In this document: in pieces, positions 1 through 12,260 of the stretch
Position numbering within the stretch: the first letter of the stretch is position 1
How the letters are laid out: every line of letters begins with the position of its first letter
Source of the DNA: Welwitschia mirabilis
Taxonomy: Eukaryota; Gnetophyta; Gnetopsida; Welwitschiales
Direction of reading: 5' to 3'
Assembly: GCA_051453625.1 (NCBI GenBank)
Contig: JBOZIK010000001.1
Span: 265,729,225 to 265,793,224, forward strand
DNA length: 64,000 nt
The notes under the pieces: generated by a model
Database searches by the model: none
What the model was told of the DNA's origin: nothing
The model's input: only the letters and a program-made list of their open reading frames with translations
Program-made: the position numbers and the translations under genes

Positions 1-1310
1 TTTTGATTTTGATTTTGGGTTTGATTAAAGTTTAAATATATTTAATTAAAAGCATACTCTTTTTCATAAATTATTTTTCTACATGTTGGTAATAAAGGAC
101 ATTCTTTCATTGCATGATAGTTGTATTCACATAAGTTACAAGTTAGAGCTATGACTACATTTTTTTATGTTGCCACATTTACATCTAAGATCATTTGAGT
201 GTATTTCTCTAAAGTTAAGGTGAAATCCTTAATAACATTACTTGGTTTTCTTTCAATGTTTACTTCCTTCTTCTCTTGCTTAACTTCTTTAATATCTTTA
301 ATGATTTAACCTACTATTTGATTTTCTTTAGGTAAGGGTTTAGGCCAAGTTTGATGCACTTCCATTAACTCTTCCAACACTTTTCAATCATTTTCTAAAG
401 TAAGATTTATCAAATTTCCTCCACATGAAAATTCAACAAGTTGCTTAATTTGTCTTTTGATTCTACTATAAAAGTAATCTACTAATTCTTCTTAAGAAAA
501 AGTATCTACAAGTTTCAAATTTAAAGCAATGAAAATCCTCTCATAGGTAGAGGCATAGTCTTTATTTAACTATTGTTAGAAATTAGTTACTTCTTTCTTA
601 CATTTTGTAATGGTAGTTTCCTCATGAATATCTTAATGAAAGCTTTTGAAACCTAACTTCATTTTTTTAGACTCTTATATGAAATTGTTTTTAACTAAAG
701 TTTAGCTTTATCTTTTAAAGTAATCTAAAAAATGACCATATAAGTTCTATCACTTATTTATTTCTTACCGTTTCCTTAAGTGAGCACTAACTATTCAATG
801 TTAGCAATGTGTTGTAAAGGATCTTTATCATGTTCACCACTAAAAATGGGATAATCATTTAAATTCATAAATTTAACAGCCTTACTAAGAGGTAAGTTAA
901 AAGAGATTTAGATTTCAAATTTTTTATTAGTAATTATGTCTTTAAGAATGAAATTAGCATTAGGATTTATGGGTGTAGTCATAGGGATTCTAATAATAAG
1001 AGGTGAATTAGGCAAAATAACTTGCTTTTAATTTTGTGACAAACTAGACATATTTGAAAATTGATTTTTTCCTAAACTATTATCTAAACAATCTTTTAAA
1101 ATATTTTCTTTTATGAAATAAGATTATGAAGTAATAAATATAGAAATTTATAAAATTTTTAAAACTTGCATACCTTTTGGTGTATATATATGAGTTAAAT
1201 TAGAAGTCAGTCAAGTATTCTCAGATGTTTTCCTCTATGAATAGCCACTCTCTCTGATATTTTTCTTTTTTACAAGATTTTACAACATCCTAACATGCTC
1301 AATTTTGATT
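1..1310 (-). pseudogene. Athila-like gag relic (element C)
   Basis: This is the 5' end of a minus-strand Ty3/gypsy element whose body continues to the left of the window. Read on the minus strand, about 1020-780 matches the gag start of the plus-strand element at 4800-5000. Both share a PINPNAN stretch and, further on, an EHD-x-DPLQHI segment. The extreme left end is a run of Asn/Gln codons equivalent to the gag C-terminal tail near 5750. Gag would encode the capsid and nucleocapsid of the particle. The reading frame is broken by many TAA/TAG stops, so no product is possible. Family assignment rests on the neighbouring tRNA-Asp-type primer site. Confidence 0.75.
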
Positions 1311-1714
1311 TTCAGTGTACGTTGTCCCTATGGTCATCCAAAAAATTGTCTAAATGACCAAAAACACAAAAAATGAAAAACAAAGAAAATAGAAGTGCAA
1401 AATAATAGACACAAAATATACTAAAAATGGGCCATTGTCCTCCTGAGTCATCTAGAAAATAGAATAGATGATATTCTAATTTTTCTATAAAAGAGAAAAA
1501 TAAAAAATTAATGCATAAATAATGTTATCATCATACATCATAATGACGATGAAGTAGATGGTAGAACATTTACTTCAAAATGTAAAAATAGAAACTATGA
1601 AAAGAAAAACCTATGATATTATAATTAAAAATATAATACTGCTATACACAAACATCAAAACTAATATCCAAACATTTACCTAAGTAATAACAATCCTCAA
1701 AATCTAAGTAGCCT

Positions 1715-1732
1715 TCCTCGGCAATAATACCA
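1715..1732 (-). promoter_or_regulatory. primer-binding site of element C (tRNA-Asp type)
   Basis: These 18 nt lie three bases inside the LTR on the minus strand and read TGGTATTATTGCCGAGGA. The Athila primer site complementary to tRNA-Asp is known as TGGCGCCGTTGCCGGGGA. The two differ at five positions, every one a C-to-T or G-to-A transition. The site fixes the orientation of element C and its LTR boundary. Confidence 0.8.
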
Positions 1733-1735
1733 AGA

Positions 1736-2884
1736 TGTTGTAGTGCATATTTATATAAATGTTATGCTTTTAAGAAGCTCCTATCTTTCAAAAATAAATA
1801 TATATTTCACACAACACAGCACACTAATATAGGTGGGAGTGGACCCAAATGTTGTAATATGTTGAAGGTCCAAGCTAGAAAAAAGAGAATTAATTTTGAG
1901 AAGAAATGCTTACATATTTTATTAATAGAAATAGAATGCAATGCAAAAAATCACAATGCAAACACACTTATGAAAAGTTAAACTAGCAGGAAAAAAAAGA
2001 GCAATACACTTAAACTAATAATGCTCAATATTGAGAAAGGTTTCCTTCATAACCTATANNNNNNNNNNNNNNNNNNNNNNNNNNNNNNNNNNNNNNNNNN
2101 NNNNNNNNNNNNNNNNNNNNNNNNNNNNNNNNNNNNNNNNNNNNNNNNNNNNNNNNNNAACAAAATAAACATAAAAAAATAGCAAAGAGTTCTTTGTATT
2201 AATCTCAAACTAACATCTATGTTACAAAGTAGTCGTACCTCAATGAAGGAATCACAACCTAATAATAAAAAAGATGTATTTCTAAAACTATAATGAATGA
2301 TCTTTGTCCCTTTGATCTCCTATTATGTTAATATTTTATGCAAGTAAAGACAAGTAGAAGTAGAGGGTGCAATTAATACTTATTGTAAAATAGACTCATA
2401 AATAACAAATAAGACAAATAGGTATGAGCATAACCCTAACAATCACATAAGAGAAATAAAGACAAATGGCAAAGGTTAGGTGAATTTCATTTAGAGTTCT
2501 ATAATAATTGTTATTTTATTGGTAATTTGGATGATATAGGGGATGATGCTAGCTTATAAGAATTTCATGTCACTGATTCTAGTCAACATCATTATTGCCT
2601 TTAATTATTCTATTATCTATATAGTTTTCTAGACTATGAAGTAAACAATAGCCATTTTACAAGTGTCAAATTAATACATCAACCTTAATGTTTATAGGAA
2701 GTTTGCTTCAAAATAGAAAATATTATAAACTACTTTAAATGCTATAAGATGTCATGGAAATTACATATTTTTATATCTTTTATCTTAGCTCTTCATATTG
2801 TATAAATCTAAGTATAAACCTATCTAATATTTAGAAAACTACATAAAATACCCTATCAAGTATATAGAAGTTGGCAGTGTAACA
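1736..2884 (-). repeat. 5' LTR of element C (Athila-like)
   Basis: On the minus strand the LTR begins TGTTACACTGCC at 2884, which matches the LTR starts at 12168 and 18543. It ends in ACAACA at 1736, just before the primer site. Internal landmarks shared with the other copies include the TCCTTCATTGAGG block (about 2225-2245) and the TTAGATAGGTTTATAC block (about 2808-2830). It contains a 100-N gap at 2059-2158, so its true length is uncertain. The LTR start abuts the interior of the plus-strand LTR at 2885, as expected if C inserted into that LTR. Confidence 0.75.
2059..2158. other. assembly gaps (this and eleven others)
   Basis: Runs of N are at 2059-2158, 14524-14623, 23685-23784, 24487-24589, 30289-30388, 38774-38873, 39715-39771, 44021-44120, 48637-48699, 55499-55508, 57563-58263 and 61304-61870. 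Those of exactly 100 N are probably placeholders of unknown length. Those of 57, 63, 103, 567 and 701 look like estimated sizes. Confidence 0.95.
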
Positions 2885-4069
2885 CTAAGTTCTGATAATA
2901 ATGGATATCTAATGCAAATATTATAAAAACATGCAATCTTCATTATATTTAATATCATATAAGATAAATTATAATACTTTCTATTTAAAACAAAAATTCT
3001 ATAATCAAATAGGCAAATCCAACACAAAAAATATCTTTATGAAGCCCATCATCCATCTTATTATCTACATGATAGAACAGATTATAGAAGAAGTTGTGCT
3101 AACTAGGATTCTTACTAGACTAGGATAGCAGCTAATGTGGATCTTGTTTGATGTGACATCATCTCCTTTAACATCTAGATGATCAGTCGGATAACACTTA
3201 AAAATAGATATTTACTAAACTTTATCAAATCTTCGCCATGTGGCATTCACCTTCTTGTGCAGTTATTAGGGTTTTCCTACATCTATTAGTATTTGCTGAT
3301 TTTAGAGTCTTATTTATAATAAATACCTTCTTTACACTTGACTTTAACTTTATCTTCTTTAACAATAAAAATTCTCATGATAGGAGATTGAAGGGCAGGA
3401 AATCTATTCTTGTGGTTATATAGAGATGTCTTTTTTGGTGTTGAGCTATGTATCCTTCATTGAGGTGTTACTAGTTTTTAACATAGATGTTGATTCAAAT
3501 ATAATCAAAACTCTATTTTTATTTTCATATATTTTGTTATGTGTATATCCTTTATGATTTACGTTGCTTATGATTCCATGACAACTTCATCTATGATATA
3601 AATCATGAGGGAAACCTTTGTTAAGATTAATATTGATAGTTAGATGTATTACATTTTATTTTCTACCTTAACTTGCATTATTTTCATATTTTTCCTGACA
3701 CCCATAATAGCTTAGGTTGGTTTTAGTTTAGTAATGATTTTTCTTGATTTATCTAGATTATATAAGATCGATCTTCATAACAAGTTGATTTAATAATCGA
3801 ATAAATGTTGCATTTAGATTAGTATTGCATTTTATTTGCATAAGTGTATTTACTTGCATTTTTTATTTTAAATTATTATTTTATTCTACTTATAATGTAC
3901 ATAAATATTTTGTTTGAAATTAATTATCTTTCTTCATGTCCATTCCTTTGATAAATTATGACATTCTTATCACTGTCATCTATGTTAGTGTGTTATTTAT
4001 ATAGTATATATTTGTAATTGATAGGATTTAATAAGAACATTAAAGATTACATAAATATGCATCATAACA
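2885..4069 (+). repeat. 5' LTR of element AB (Athila-like), 5'-truncated by element C
   Basis: This aligns by eye over its whole length with the LTR at 18618-19791, but lacks about the first 75 bp, which are replaced by element C. Shared blocks include CTAAGTT-x-TGATAATAATGG-like sequence at 2885, the CACCTTCTTGTGCAGTTATT block at 3248 and the TATCCTTCATTGAGG block at 3449. It ends CATCATAACA at 4069. A TTATTTATAATAAAT stretch near 3308-3325 is the best candidate for the LTR TATA box. Short ORFs inside it (2839-3128, 3238-3423) are chance. Confidence 0.75.
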
Positions 4070-4072
4070 TCC

Positions 4073-4090
4073 TAATACTAATGCTAGGGA
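4073..4090 (+). promoter_or_regulatory. decayed tRNA-Asp primer-binding site of element AB
   Basis: This lies three bases after the LTR end and aligns with the Athila tRNA-Asp primer site. By my alignment it carries seven transitions (C to T or G to A) and one transversion. It is more decayed than the equivalent site of element C, suggesting AB is older, although one 18-nt site is weak evidence on its own. Confidence 0.6.
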
Positions 4091-4699
4091 AGGCTTCTTA
4101 GAGTTCAAGGATTGTCATTACTCAACTAAATAGTTTGGATTTAGGTTTAGGTATTTATCTATAGTAGCATTATAACTTTATAGTAGAACTATTTTTTTTT
4201 TATATTTTCTAAATTAAATTTTAAAAATAATGCCTTGTTATCGCCAAATCTTCTAGATGACATGCAATGATGATGACCTATGGAACCAAGTTTTTTCATT
4301 TTCATAAGAACTATGTTTTTTTCCATCATTTCCTTTATCATCTAGATAATGTAGAGCATGATTTTAAGTTTGTCTTTTGTTGTTATTTTATAACTCTGTT
4401 TTTCTTTATTTCTTATTCTCAAGTTTTTTGTGTCTTCTATCATTTAGGAATATCATCTAGGTAATCAACGAGATGATGCTTATAGTAATAAAACTGAGTA
4501 AGTTTGGATATGATAAACTTAGGTATAAAGATGAAGTATTAGAGAGAGAGGTATAGATTAAAGAAATCATCTAAGAAGGTTTAATTGGATATGAGTTAAC
4601 CTAGGTATGTACATCCCAAATATACAAAACGTTATAAGAATTAAGCAAGACGATTTTCTGAATTTATTATTTTAGAACCTAATTTAAAAAAAAAATTCA

Positions 4700-6110
4700 A
4701 AAAACTTTAGAAGTAAATAGTTATATTATAATATCAAATTTCATACAAGAGTAAAAATAGGTGTCTTTTTCCCAATCCTCCTATCATGATAGAAATCTCT
4801 ATTTCCCCATAAATCCAAATGCCAATGTCATTTTTAAACAACTAATTACAAATAAAAAGCATAAAATCCAAAATCCATTTGACCTATCCCCTAGTAATGA
4901 TGTTAAGTTAAAAAATTTAAATGCATATTATATTTTTAATATAGAACATGATGAAGATCCTCTTCAACATATAACTGACATTAAACAATTAGTTCTTACT
5001 TTAAGAAATGGTAAAAAAATTAGTGATCATACTTACATGGTTATCTTTTTTATTACATTAAAAGAAAAAAATGAAATTATGGCTAATAACTATTTTACAT
5101 AAAATCTTAAAAACATGGAACCAAGTTTAAGAACCTTTTATAAAAAGATTTACAAGTGAAACAATAAAAAAAAAATAAAAAGAAAAAAGAAGATAACAAA
5201 TTTCCAATAAAAACCTAATGAAGATTATGCCACTACTTATAAATGATTTTTTATTATAATTCATTCTAATCCCATTGATGCTTTTGCTTAAGAATAATTA
5301 ATAGATTATTTATATAGTGGATTAAATAGCCAAACTAAATAACTTTTAGATTTTTCATGTAATGGCAATTTAACAAATTTCACATTAAAAAATGCATGGA
5401 TGTTGTTAGAGGAATTTGTTGAAGTAAGTCAAACATGGCCTAAACCAACATCTAAAGAAAATCATAATGTAGGCCAAATTATACAATATCTTAAATAAGT
5501 AAAATAAGAAAATAAGGAAGTGAAAACAACAAAAGAACCAAAAAATGTAATTAAGGATTTTGCAATAACATTATAAAAATACACTCAAATGATTTTAGAT
5601 GCAAAAATAACAACTAAAAAGAATGTGATTTCAACTTGTGATTTGTATAAAGACAACTATCATGTAAGTAAAGAATGTTCTTTATTACTAACTTACAAAG
5701 AGAAAATCTATGAAGAAATATATTCTTTCAACCCAAAGTTTTCAAACTTTAGAAATCAAAATCAAAATCAAAACTAATTTCAACCTAGGATGAATGGTCA
5801 ACCTAACTTTTAATCATTTGAGAAAAAATTCAAAACTTTTCAAACAAATCATTCAAATTTCCAACCATTTAGAAATAAATTTGAGAATGGTAACTTTTAA
5901 TCAAATAACTCAAACTTCCAACCAAGTAGCTTAAACTTTCAACAAAATACATCAAATTGTCAAAATCAAAATGATCCACCTAGAAATTCCATTGATAAAC
6001 TAAGAAAATCTCAAAATAAGACAAATTAAAACATTGAAAATCAAGTTAATGTTCTTCAATAAATTATGCTTGCAAATCAAATACCATAAGGATTACCTAC
6101 AACACAACCT
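4700..6110 (+). pseudogene. Athila-like gag relic (element AB)
   Basis: The longest open piece is 4761-5102. It holds the PINPNAN and EHDEDPLQHI segments that correspond to the gag matrix/capsid start, and is followed by fragments in shifting frames. At 5589-5777 a CDLYKDNYHVSKEC stretch aligns with the gag zinc knuckle (C-x2-C-x4-H-x4-C). The second Cys reads Tyr, a TGT-to-TAT change. An Asn/Gln-rich tail (5740-6060) follows, typical of the region between gag and protease. The product would package RNA in a virus-like particle. Numerous TAA/TAG stops and frameshifts make this non-functional. Confidence 0.75.
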
Positions 6111-6534
6111 TTATCTAACCCTAACAAAGTAAGAAAATATTGCAAGATTGTAACAAGAAGTGAAAAGGATACAACACCTCCTACCCATAAGCCTTTAACT
6201 TTCAAAAATAATAAGCAAGATGATGAAGAAGAAGGGGACACTAAAATTTTAGAGAATTATAACTTTCATTCCCCTTTAAGTGCTAACCTTAATAAAAAAT
6301 TATTCTCAAGAAAAATGAAAAAAACCTATTATCCCTTGGATTAATAGATTAAATACTAGTCCTACTTTTAATGATCATTTTAAAGCCTTAATACAAGATG
6401 TGAGCATAAATTTACACTTTTGAAAAGTCTTACAAGAAAATGCTAAATATTCTAAGTTGTAAAAAGGTCTGATTAAGAGGAAACATAAATGAACTATACC
6501 TAATAAAGTGTTCCTAGCCTAATTTATAACAAAC

Positions 6535-6957
6535 TTGGTTTTGCAAAAATTTTTAAAATTTAAGGATCCTAGGGCAATAATGGTTAGTATCACTTTAGAA
6601 GAAAATAAAAGAATTAAGAAAGCTTTAATTGATATAGAAGTTAGTGTTAATACTATGCCTTTACACATTTATCAAAGGCTTATTTCAAAAAGTAGAATTT
6701 TTCATACATGTATAATCTTAGAATTCATAGATACGTCAATGGTGATAAAAGATTTAGTGATTCAAATTGAGAAAGCATCCTATTTGATAGACATGATTAT
6801 GATTGAATTTGAGAGTGGATGTTCTCCACTACTTTTAGTTAGAACATTTTATGCAATAGTTCATTGTATTATTAACACAAAAACTAGTATGATGAAGTGT
6901 TACTTAGGGAAAAAAAGTTTACCATTAGAGTTTTTAATGCCATTGAAAAAGATCTAG
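6535..6957 (+). pseudogene. Athila-like aspartic protease relic (element AB)
   Basis: A 140-residue open stretch contains KALIDIEVSVNTMP. It aligns with the retrotransposon protease active-site region, where Athila elements have A-x-x-D-x-G-A-S-x-N-x-x-P. The catalytic Asp is kept but the following Gly-Ala is changed to Glu-Val, so the active site is destroyed. Downstream, VIKDLVIQIEKASYLIDMI matches the conserved DVLVKV-type beta segment, and LLVRTFYA matches the final GRPFLAT-like block. It follows gag in the usual order and is the best preserved piece of the polyprotein here. Confidence 0.75.
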
Positions 6958-7599
6958 ATGATAGGTGAAATGTAGAGGAATAAATTAAGCCAACATTATT
7001 TTTACAACATTGTCCACTTAAAGTGGGATGGTTAATACTTTATAAGCCTACTCGTATAATGATCCACTTCAAGTAGAAAATTTGAAAGCTTTTGATCATG
7101 ATGAACTTAACTATAAACACTTAGGAACTAATTATTTTGATTAGAAGAATGGAAAAACTAACACTATAACCTGTGAAGAATTTTAACATTTGAAAATAAC
7201 TAAGAATCTATATTTTAAGGAAGTTTATCCATCCATGTCATCTAAACAATGGATAGAGATGATAGTCAACTCTGATTAAAAAAATAACAAACACTCAAAA
7301 TTTAAATTTAAATCTGAAATCTTTACCTAGTGGATTGAAATATATTTTTCTATGTAATGATCAGAATAAACCAATGATAATAAATAATAATATTATTTTC
7401 ATCAAGAATAATTTTTAATCTTACTCTTAAATTCTAATATTCATATGTTTTATTAGATCCACAAAGATTCAATGGCTATTCTTACTTTCATTATTTAACA
7501 TAAAATCTACCTTGAGGATAATGTAAAATCTATTAAGGAACCCCAAAAAAGACTAAATCTATCCTTAAACAAGTCATCAAATATTAAATCATTAAATTA

Positions 7600-8700
7600 A
7601 TAGATGCTAAAATTATTTAATGCTATATTTGATAATGAATAAATTAGTGTTTTGATGGTAGTACCTAAGAAATATTGGAAGTTGAGAATGTGTATTGATT
7701 TTAGGAATCTAAATAAAGTAATAAAAAAAGACCATTATCCTTTACCTTTTCTTGATCAAATACTTAATAGAATCCAAAGACATTCATTTTATTACTTTAT
7801 TAATGAGTATAGTAATTATAATCAGGTTTGTATTACTAGTGAGGATCAAGAAAAAATAGCTTTCACTTTACCTTTAGAACATTTGCCTTTATATGCATGT
7901 CCTTTAAACCTTATAATGCCCCAGAAACTTTTTAATGTGAAATAATAGATATCTTTTCTAATATGTTAGAAGATTTAATTAAAATTTTTTATATATAAAA
8001 TTTTAATTTTTAGTGAAAACTTTGAATAAATCTTAGAAATATTAGAAAAACTACTTAATAGATGCATTAAGAGTGGTTTACATTTGAGTTGGAAGAATAG
8101 TTTATTTCTAGTTAGTAATGAAATTATCTTAGGTCATCACATTTATAGTAAGAGAATTAGAATGGACTCTAAAAATGTAAGTATCATTAAAAATCTAACT
8201 CCTCCAATAAATGTAAAATAATTTTGATCTTTCCTTGGTCATTATGATTTTTATTATCATTTTATTTAGGATTATGATAAAATGCATAAACCCCTTTACT
8301 CATTACTTGAAGAAGAAGCTAAATTTAAGTGAAATAAATCTTATTAGCTTGCCTTTAAAAGGCTTAAAGATAAAATTTCTTAGGCAAAATTATAAAAATA
8401 ATTTTAAAGTTATATCTTATCATAGCAAAAATTTTTCTAAAGCTTAATAGAATTAAATTACTACTAAAAAAGAAATGTGAGCCATAATATTTTACCTCAA
8501 TAATCTTATATAGTATCTTCTAGGATTTTATATAAATGTTTATACTAACTATGTAGTTATTAGATACCTTATAACTAAGAAAGATTTTAGTGCTATACTC
8601 ATTAGATAAATCCTTATTACACAAAAAATTAATTTCACAATCATTGATAAAGTAGAAAAATATATTAGTGTAATAGATCATTTATCACATATTTCTTTTT
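7600..8700 (+). pseudogene. Athila-like reverse transcriptase and RNase H relic (element AB)
   Basis: At 7652-7945 an open stretch starts VVPKKYWKLRMCIDFRNLNK and continues to DHYPLPFLDQ and YSNYNQV, the conserved first RT blocks of Ty3/gypsy elements. The MPFGL block is still traceable near 7900. The YxDD region around 7980 is unreadable. Later RT and connection-domain blocks are visible at 8030-8330, including an LGHHIYSK stretch and the SFLGH motif (with a TAA in front of it). RNase H sequence at 8330-8620 is traceable only in pieces. All domains are in the order expected for pol. Stops and frameshifts rule out activity. Confidence 0.8.
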
Positions 8701-8879
8701 CTCTTGATGATCTGATGATTAATGATTTTTTTCCAGATGAAAAACATTTTATCATATCTTCTACTAATTTTCCTCCTTAGTATCCTGACATAGTTAATTA
8801 TCTTATTACCCTAAAAACACCATAACATTAGAGTCATAATCAAAGAAAACTTTTCTTCATAGAATAAGCAATTACAAAT

Positions 8880-9950
8880 GGATAGAGCCACATCTTTACC
8901 ATAGGTACAAAGACCAAATCATAAAAAAATGTGTACTTGAATGAGAAAAATAAAACATCATTCATATTTGATATGGTGATGAAGGTCATTTTAGTGGATA
9001 GAAAACAATAATGAATATTTTTTACTTTGGTCTTTATTGGCCTAGTCTTTTTTAGGACTCCTTTGATTTTGCTAAAAGATGTGATGTTGTCAATCTCATG
9101 ATAGCCTTTTTCATTTTTATGAAATGCTTCTTAAACCTATTTTTGAATGTGAATATTTTAATTATTAGAAAATTGATTTTATAGATCTTATTAAACCACC
9201 TTCTAATGATAAGAACTATATTTTAGTAGTTTTTGATTATGTTACTAACTAGGTTAAAACTATTCCTACTTACATAAATGAAGCCCAAACTATTTGCAAT
9301 TTTACTAGAACTCATATTTTTCAATGTTTTGGTTTCTCTAGAATTATCATTAGTGACTAAGAAGCTTATTTTTTAAATCATGTTTTTAAAAGGCTTCTTT
9401 TATCCATTAGAATTGAACATAGAAGAGCTTATGCTTATCATCCATAAATTAATGGTTAAGTTGAAAATACAAATAGAGAAATAAAGAAAATGCTTAAAAA
9501 ACCTATCTTTGTTAAAACAAAATCTTAGGCTTCTAAGCTTAATGATGTTCTTTGGGCTTATCATACTACTTGGCATAATTATTTTGGTTTTTCACCTTAT
9601 GAACTTATGTAACAAAAAGTCTATATTTTAGTAATAGATGAGTGTTATAACTCTTATTGTTCTTTTCATCAACTTAATCTTGTACACCTTTATGAAATAT
9701 TAAAAATAGATTAGCCTAATTTAATCATTTAGATAAAAAATGTACAAGTGTCATACATCGTTAACTCATTTATAAAGCCTAAGCTAAGTTCAAACATGAT
9801 AAAAATTTACTTTATAAAAAGTTTGAACTTGGTTAATGTGTTATTTTATATAATACTATTGTGAATATTTTACATAACAAGTTGATTTCTAAATGTTTAG
9901 CTCCTTATCTTATATAAAAAGTATATTCTTTTATGACTTAAAAACTACAA
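8880..9950 (+). pseudogene. Athila-like integrase relic (element AB)
   Basis: The order runs from an HHCC-domain relic (8880-9100, ending LYWPSLFQDSFDFAKRCD) through the catalytic core (9160-9470) to a C-terminal part (9480-9900). The core has a YWKIDFI-like strand and an IISD segment whose next codon is TAA. It also has an HP-x-x-NG-x-VE motif near 9439-9465 in which two expected CAA codons read TAA. A YAYHP stretch and the LWAYHTTWH / FSPYELM blocks fix the family. The enzyme would insert the cDNA copy; here it is dead. Confidence 0.8.
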
Positions 9951-12162
9951 AGATTCAGAGAGTTAATGGATACAAGTTTGGAAATATATGAAAGATCTTT
10001 TAATGTAACATTGAACATCATATAAGTAATTATCTTGGATGTTTTCCTTGATGAGAAGGACTACCTTGTTATTATTATCTAAATTCTATCTTATCTAATT
10101 CCTTTGGTGAATGTTATAATGTTACTTGATTATTTTTAACTTAACTTATGTGTTTACTTTATGAAGTTTTTATGACTAGTATTTGTACTTGAGTATTTTG
10201 TAGTGATAAGATTAGATTCACCCAATATTAAGACATTCACATGTCTATGAACTTCATTTAAAAGGAAGATGCCTTAGTTCTTTTGTTTTCTTTCAATGAT
10301 GTGAGTAATTAATTATTTTGATATGTTCTTACTTCTTCTTCATCTTATTACTTTACTTTTATCCTTATAAGTACTTAGTCATGTGAATCTTTTTCACTTA
10401 AAAAAAAGAAGAAAAGAGGGGAAAACAAGAAATAAAGATCATGATCTTTTGTATCTGAGCTTAAATCATGGTCACCATGATATCCCACTGTAAGTGCATC
10501 AAGGCAAATTTTCCCAAGAGGAGCCTTTTAGCACTATAATATGGTAACTATGGGAACTTCACTAGGGGGTTAGTTGGCCATGCTATATGGGTCCTTAATT
10601 CTATGATAGTCATTGCACTTGCCTCATCATAGCAAAATAAAATTTTACTTAGAGAATACAAGATCAATGATGTCCCTGGTATTATTAGAGGCATTACTTA
10701 TTTTCTAGACTCCTCTTACATATAGTACTTCCACATGTTCATTTTGCCTTTTTGAATTATAGTGTTGTTTTGATATGTAAGCTATGAATTAATGTTTTTA
10801 AAATTTTTTTATCTTATCATTCATTGATTGATAACATTAGACATACTTGACACCATCATAATCATTATCTATTTGAATGGTACTTTATGAATTTTTACAT
10901 ACTGACATGCATTTTTCATCAGGTGCTTTTATGATTATTATCAAGGAAATTTGTGAGATTGTAATTTAGGGTAAGTAAATAATCTTCTTTATGTTTTTAA
11001 TTGTCCATTTTTATTTTTTTCTTCTTTATCTATTTTATTATGTTTTTCAAAGTCATTTCCATACATTTTTATCATAATATTATGGATCTAATCATTTAGT
11101 AGTATTTTGTTGATTTTTACTCATAGTTTCTATCCACGAGGGTTGTTGTGTCTATTTTTGGTAGGTAACCATGATACTTTTGAGTTTTAGTTCTCACTTT
11201 TTCATGCTTATTAAGTTTGAACATATTTAAGGAATTCTTCTAAAAATTTCTTCCTTTTATGTAGTGCATCATTTTCTCTTTTACACCCTTTTCCCATAAG
11301 TATATTTTTACCACAGTATGTTTTACTTTTTTTTAAAAAGATAATTCTTCACCTTTTTTTCCTTCTTCCTAATTTTTTACTATTTTCTACTAATTGACTA
11401 CTTTTATAATTTTTGTGTTTTTTCTATCTTTTCAAACATCTCATTTAATTAGTGTTGTCTCCCTTCTTTTGTTCCCATGACAGATAGGATAATAATCATT
11501 CCTTTTACCCTATTGCAATCTAGGATGTTTTGCTTCACATGTAGAGGGAACATGACATCTTTTTGAGGTTTTTTAAAGATATTAAGCAAAAGTTTTAAAT
11601 TTACATAGATCATTTTTTTGAGTTTCATGATACATATTTATAATGAGTTATTTGGATATGATTTCATGTTACTTGAATAAATTTCATGGACATTATCTAG
11701 CAAGAGCACAGTAGCACACTCATTGAGTTTTTGGGTAGCTATGTTTTAAGACATCTAAAGGGGGAGAATGTTATAATTACTCTTATACTTTGTCCCTTAT
11801 ATAATACATTAATGAACTTGGATGCATTATTCTTTGAGTTATCACTACTTAAGTTTTACACATTAGTTTTAGTATCGCTATCTCGAATTATGAATACATA
11901 TTATTATTTTTGAGCTATCATTATTATATTTTATAACTTTCTATATGTGTATGAAATTTATTCATTCTATTGTAATGTGTTTAAGTAGGGGGCTTATGAA
12001 TACATCAATATTTGTATTAGCTAATTGATTTTTGATGTTTATTCTTGCATGGTAAAAATTAAACTTAAATTACATTTTTTTAGTTGCTAGTTATCTTAGT
12101 CACATTGGCTTGCAATATAGCTAATTGCTCACTTTGTCAAGAAATAATAAGGCTAGGTAGAG
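9951..12162 (+). repeat. Athila 3' internal non-coding region preceding LTR D
   Basis: No coding sequence is recognisable. About 10380-11000 aligns by eye with 14970-15545: shared stretches include ACTATGGGAACT-CACT, TAGTTGGCCATGC and AGAGGCATTACTTATTT. This is therefore the region between integrase and the 3' LTR of an Athila-type element, present twice in the window. An AAAGGGGGAG purine run at about 11758 and an AGTAGGGGGCT run near 11987 are polypurine-tract candidates. The small ORF at 11731-11913 is chance. Confidence 0.55.
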
Positions 12163-12260
12163 GGCTATGTTATGCTACCAATTTGTAAGAATTTAATGGT
12201 ATATTTTGAGTGGCTATGTTATGCTACCAATTTGTAAGAATTTAATGGTATATTTTGAGT
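12163..12260 (+). repeat. 49-bp tandem duplication across an LTR start
   Basis: Two near-identical copies of a 49-bp unit lie at 12163-12211 and 12212-12260. Each begins GGCTATGTTATGCTACCAA, and a partial third copy follows to about 12290. The unit contains the last bases of the polypurine tract and the first bases of LTR D, so the LTR start itself is duplicated. Confidence 0.85.

Noticed and set aside
2839-4464. Short ORFs at 2839-3128, 3238-3423 and 4267-4464
   Set aside because: They lie in LTR and leader sequence, have composition typical of A+T-rich chance frames, and are not kept in the other LTR copies.
11731-11913. A 60-residue ORF containing a purine-tract-like GGGGGAG
   Set aside because: It is in the non-coding 3' region of an Athila element and lacks any counterpart in the copy at 18000-18540.
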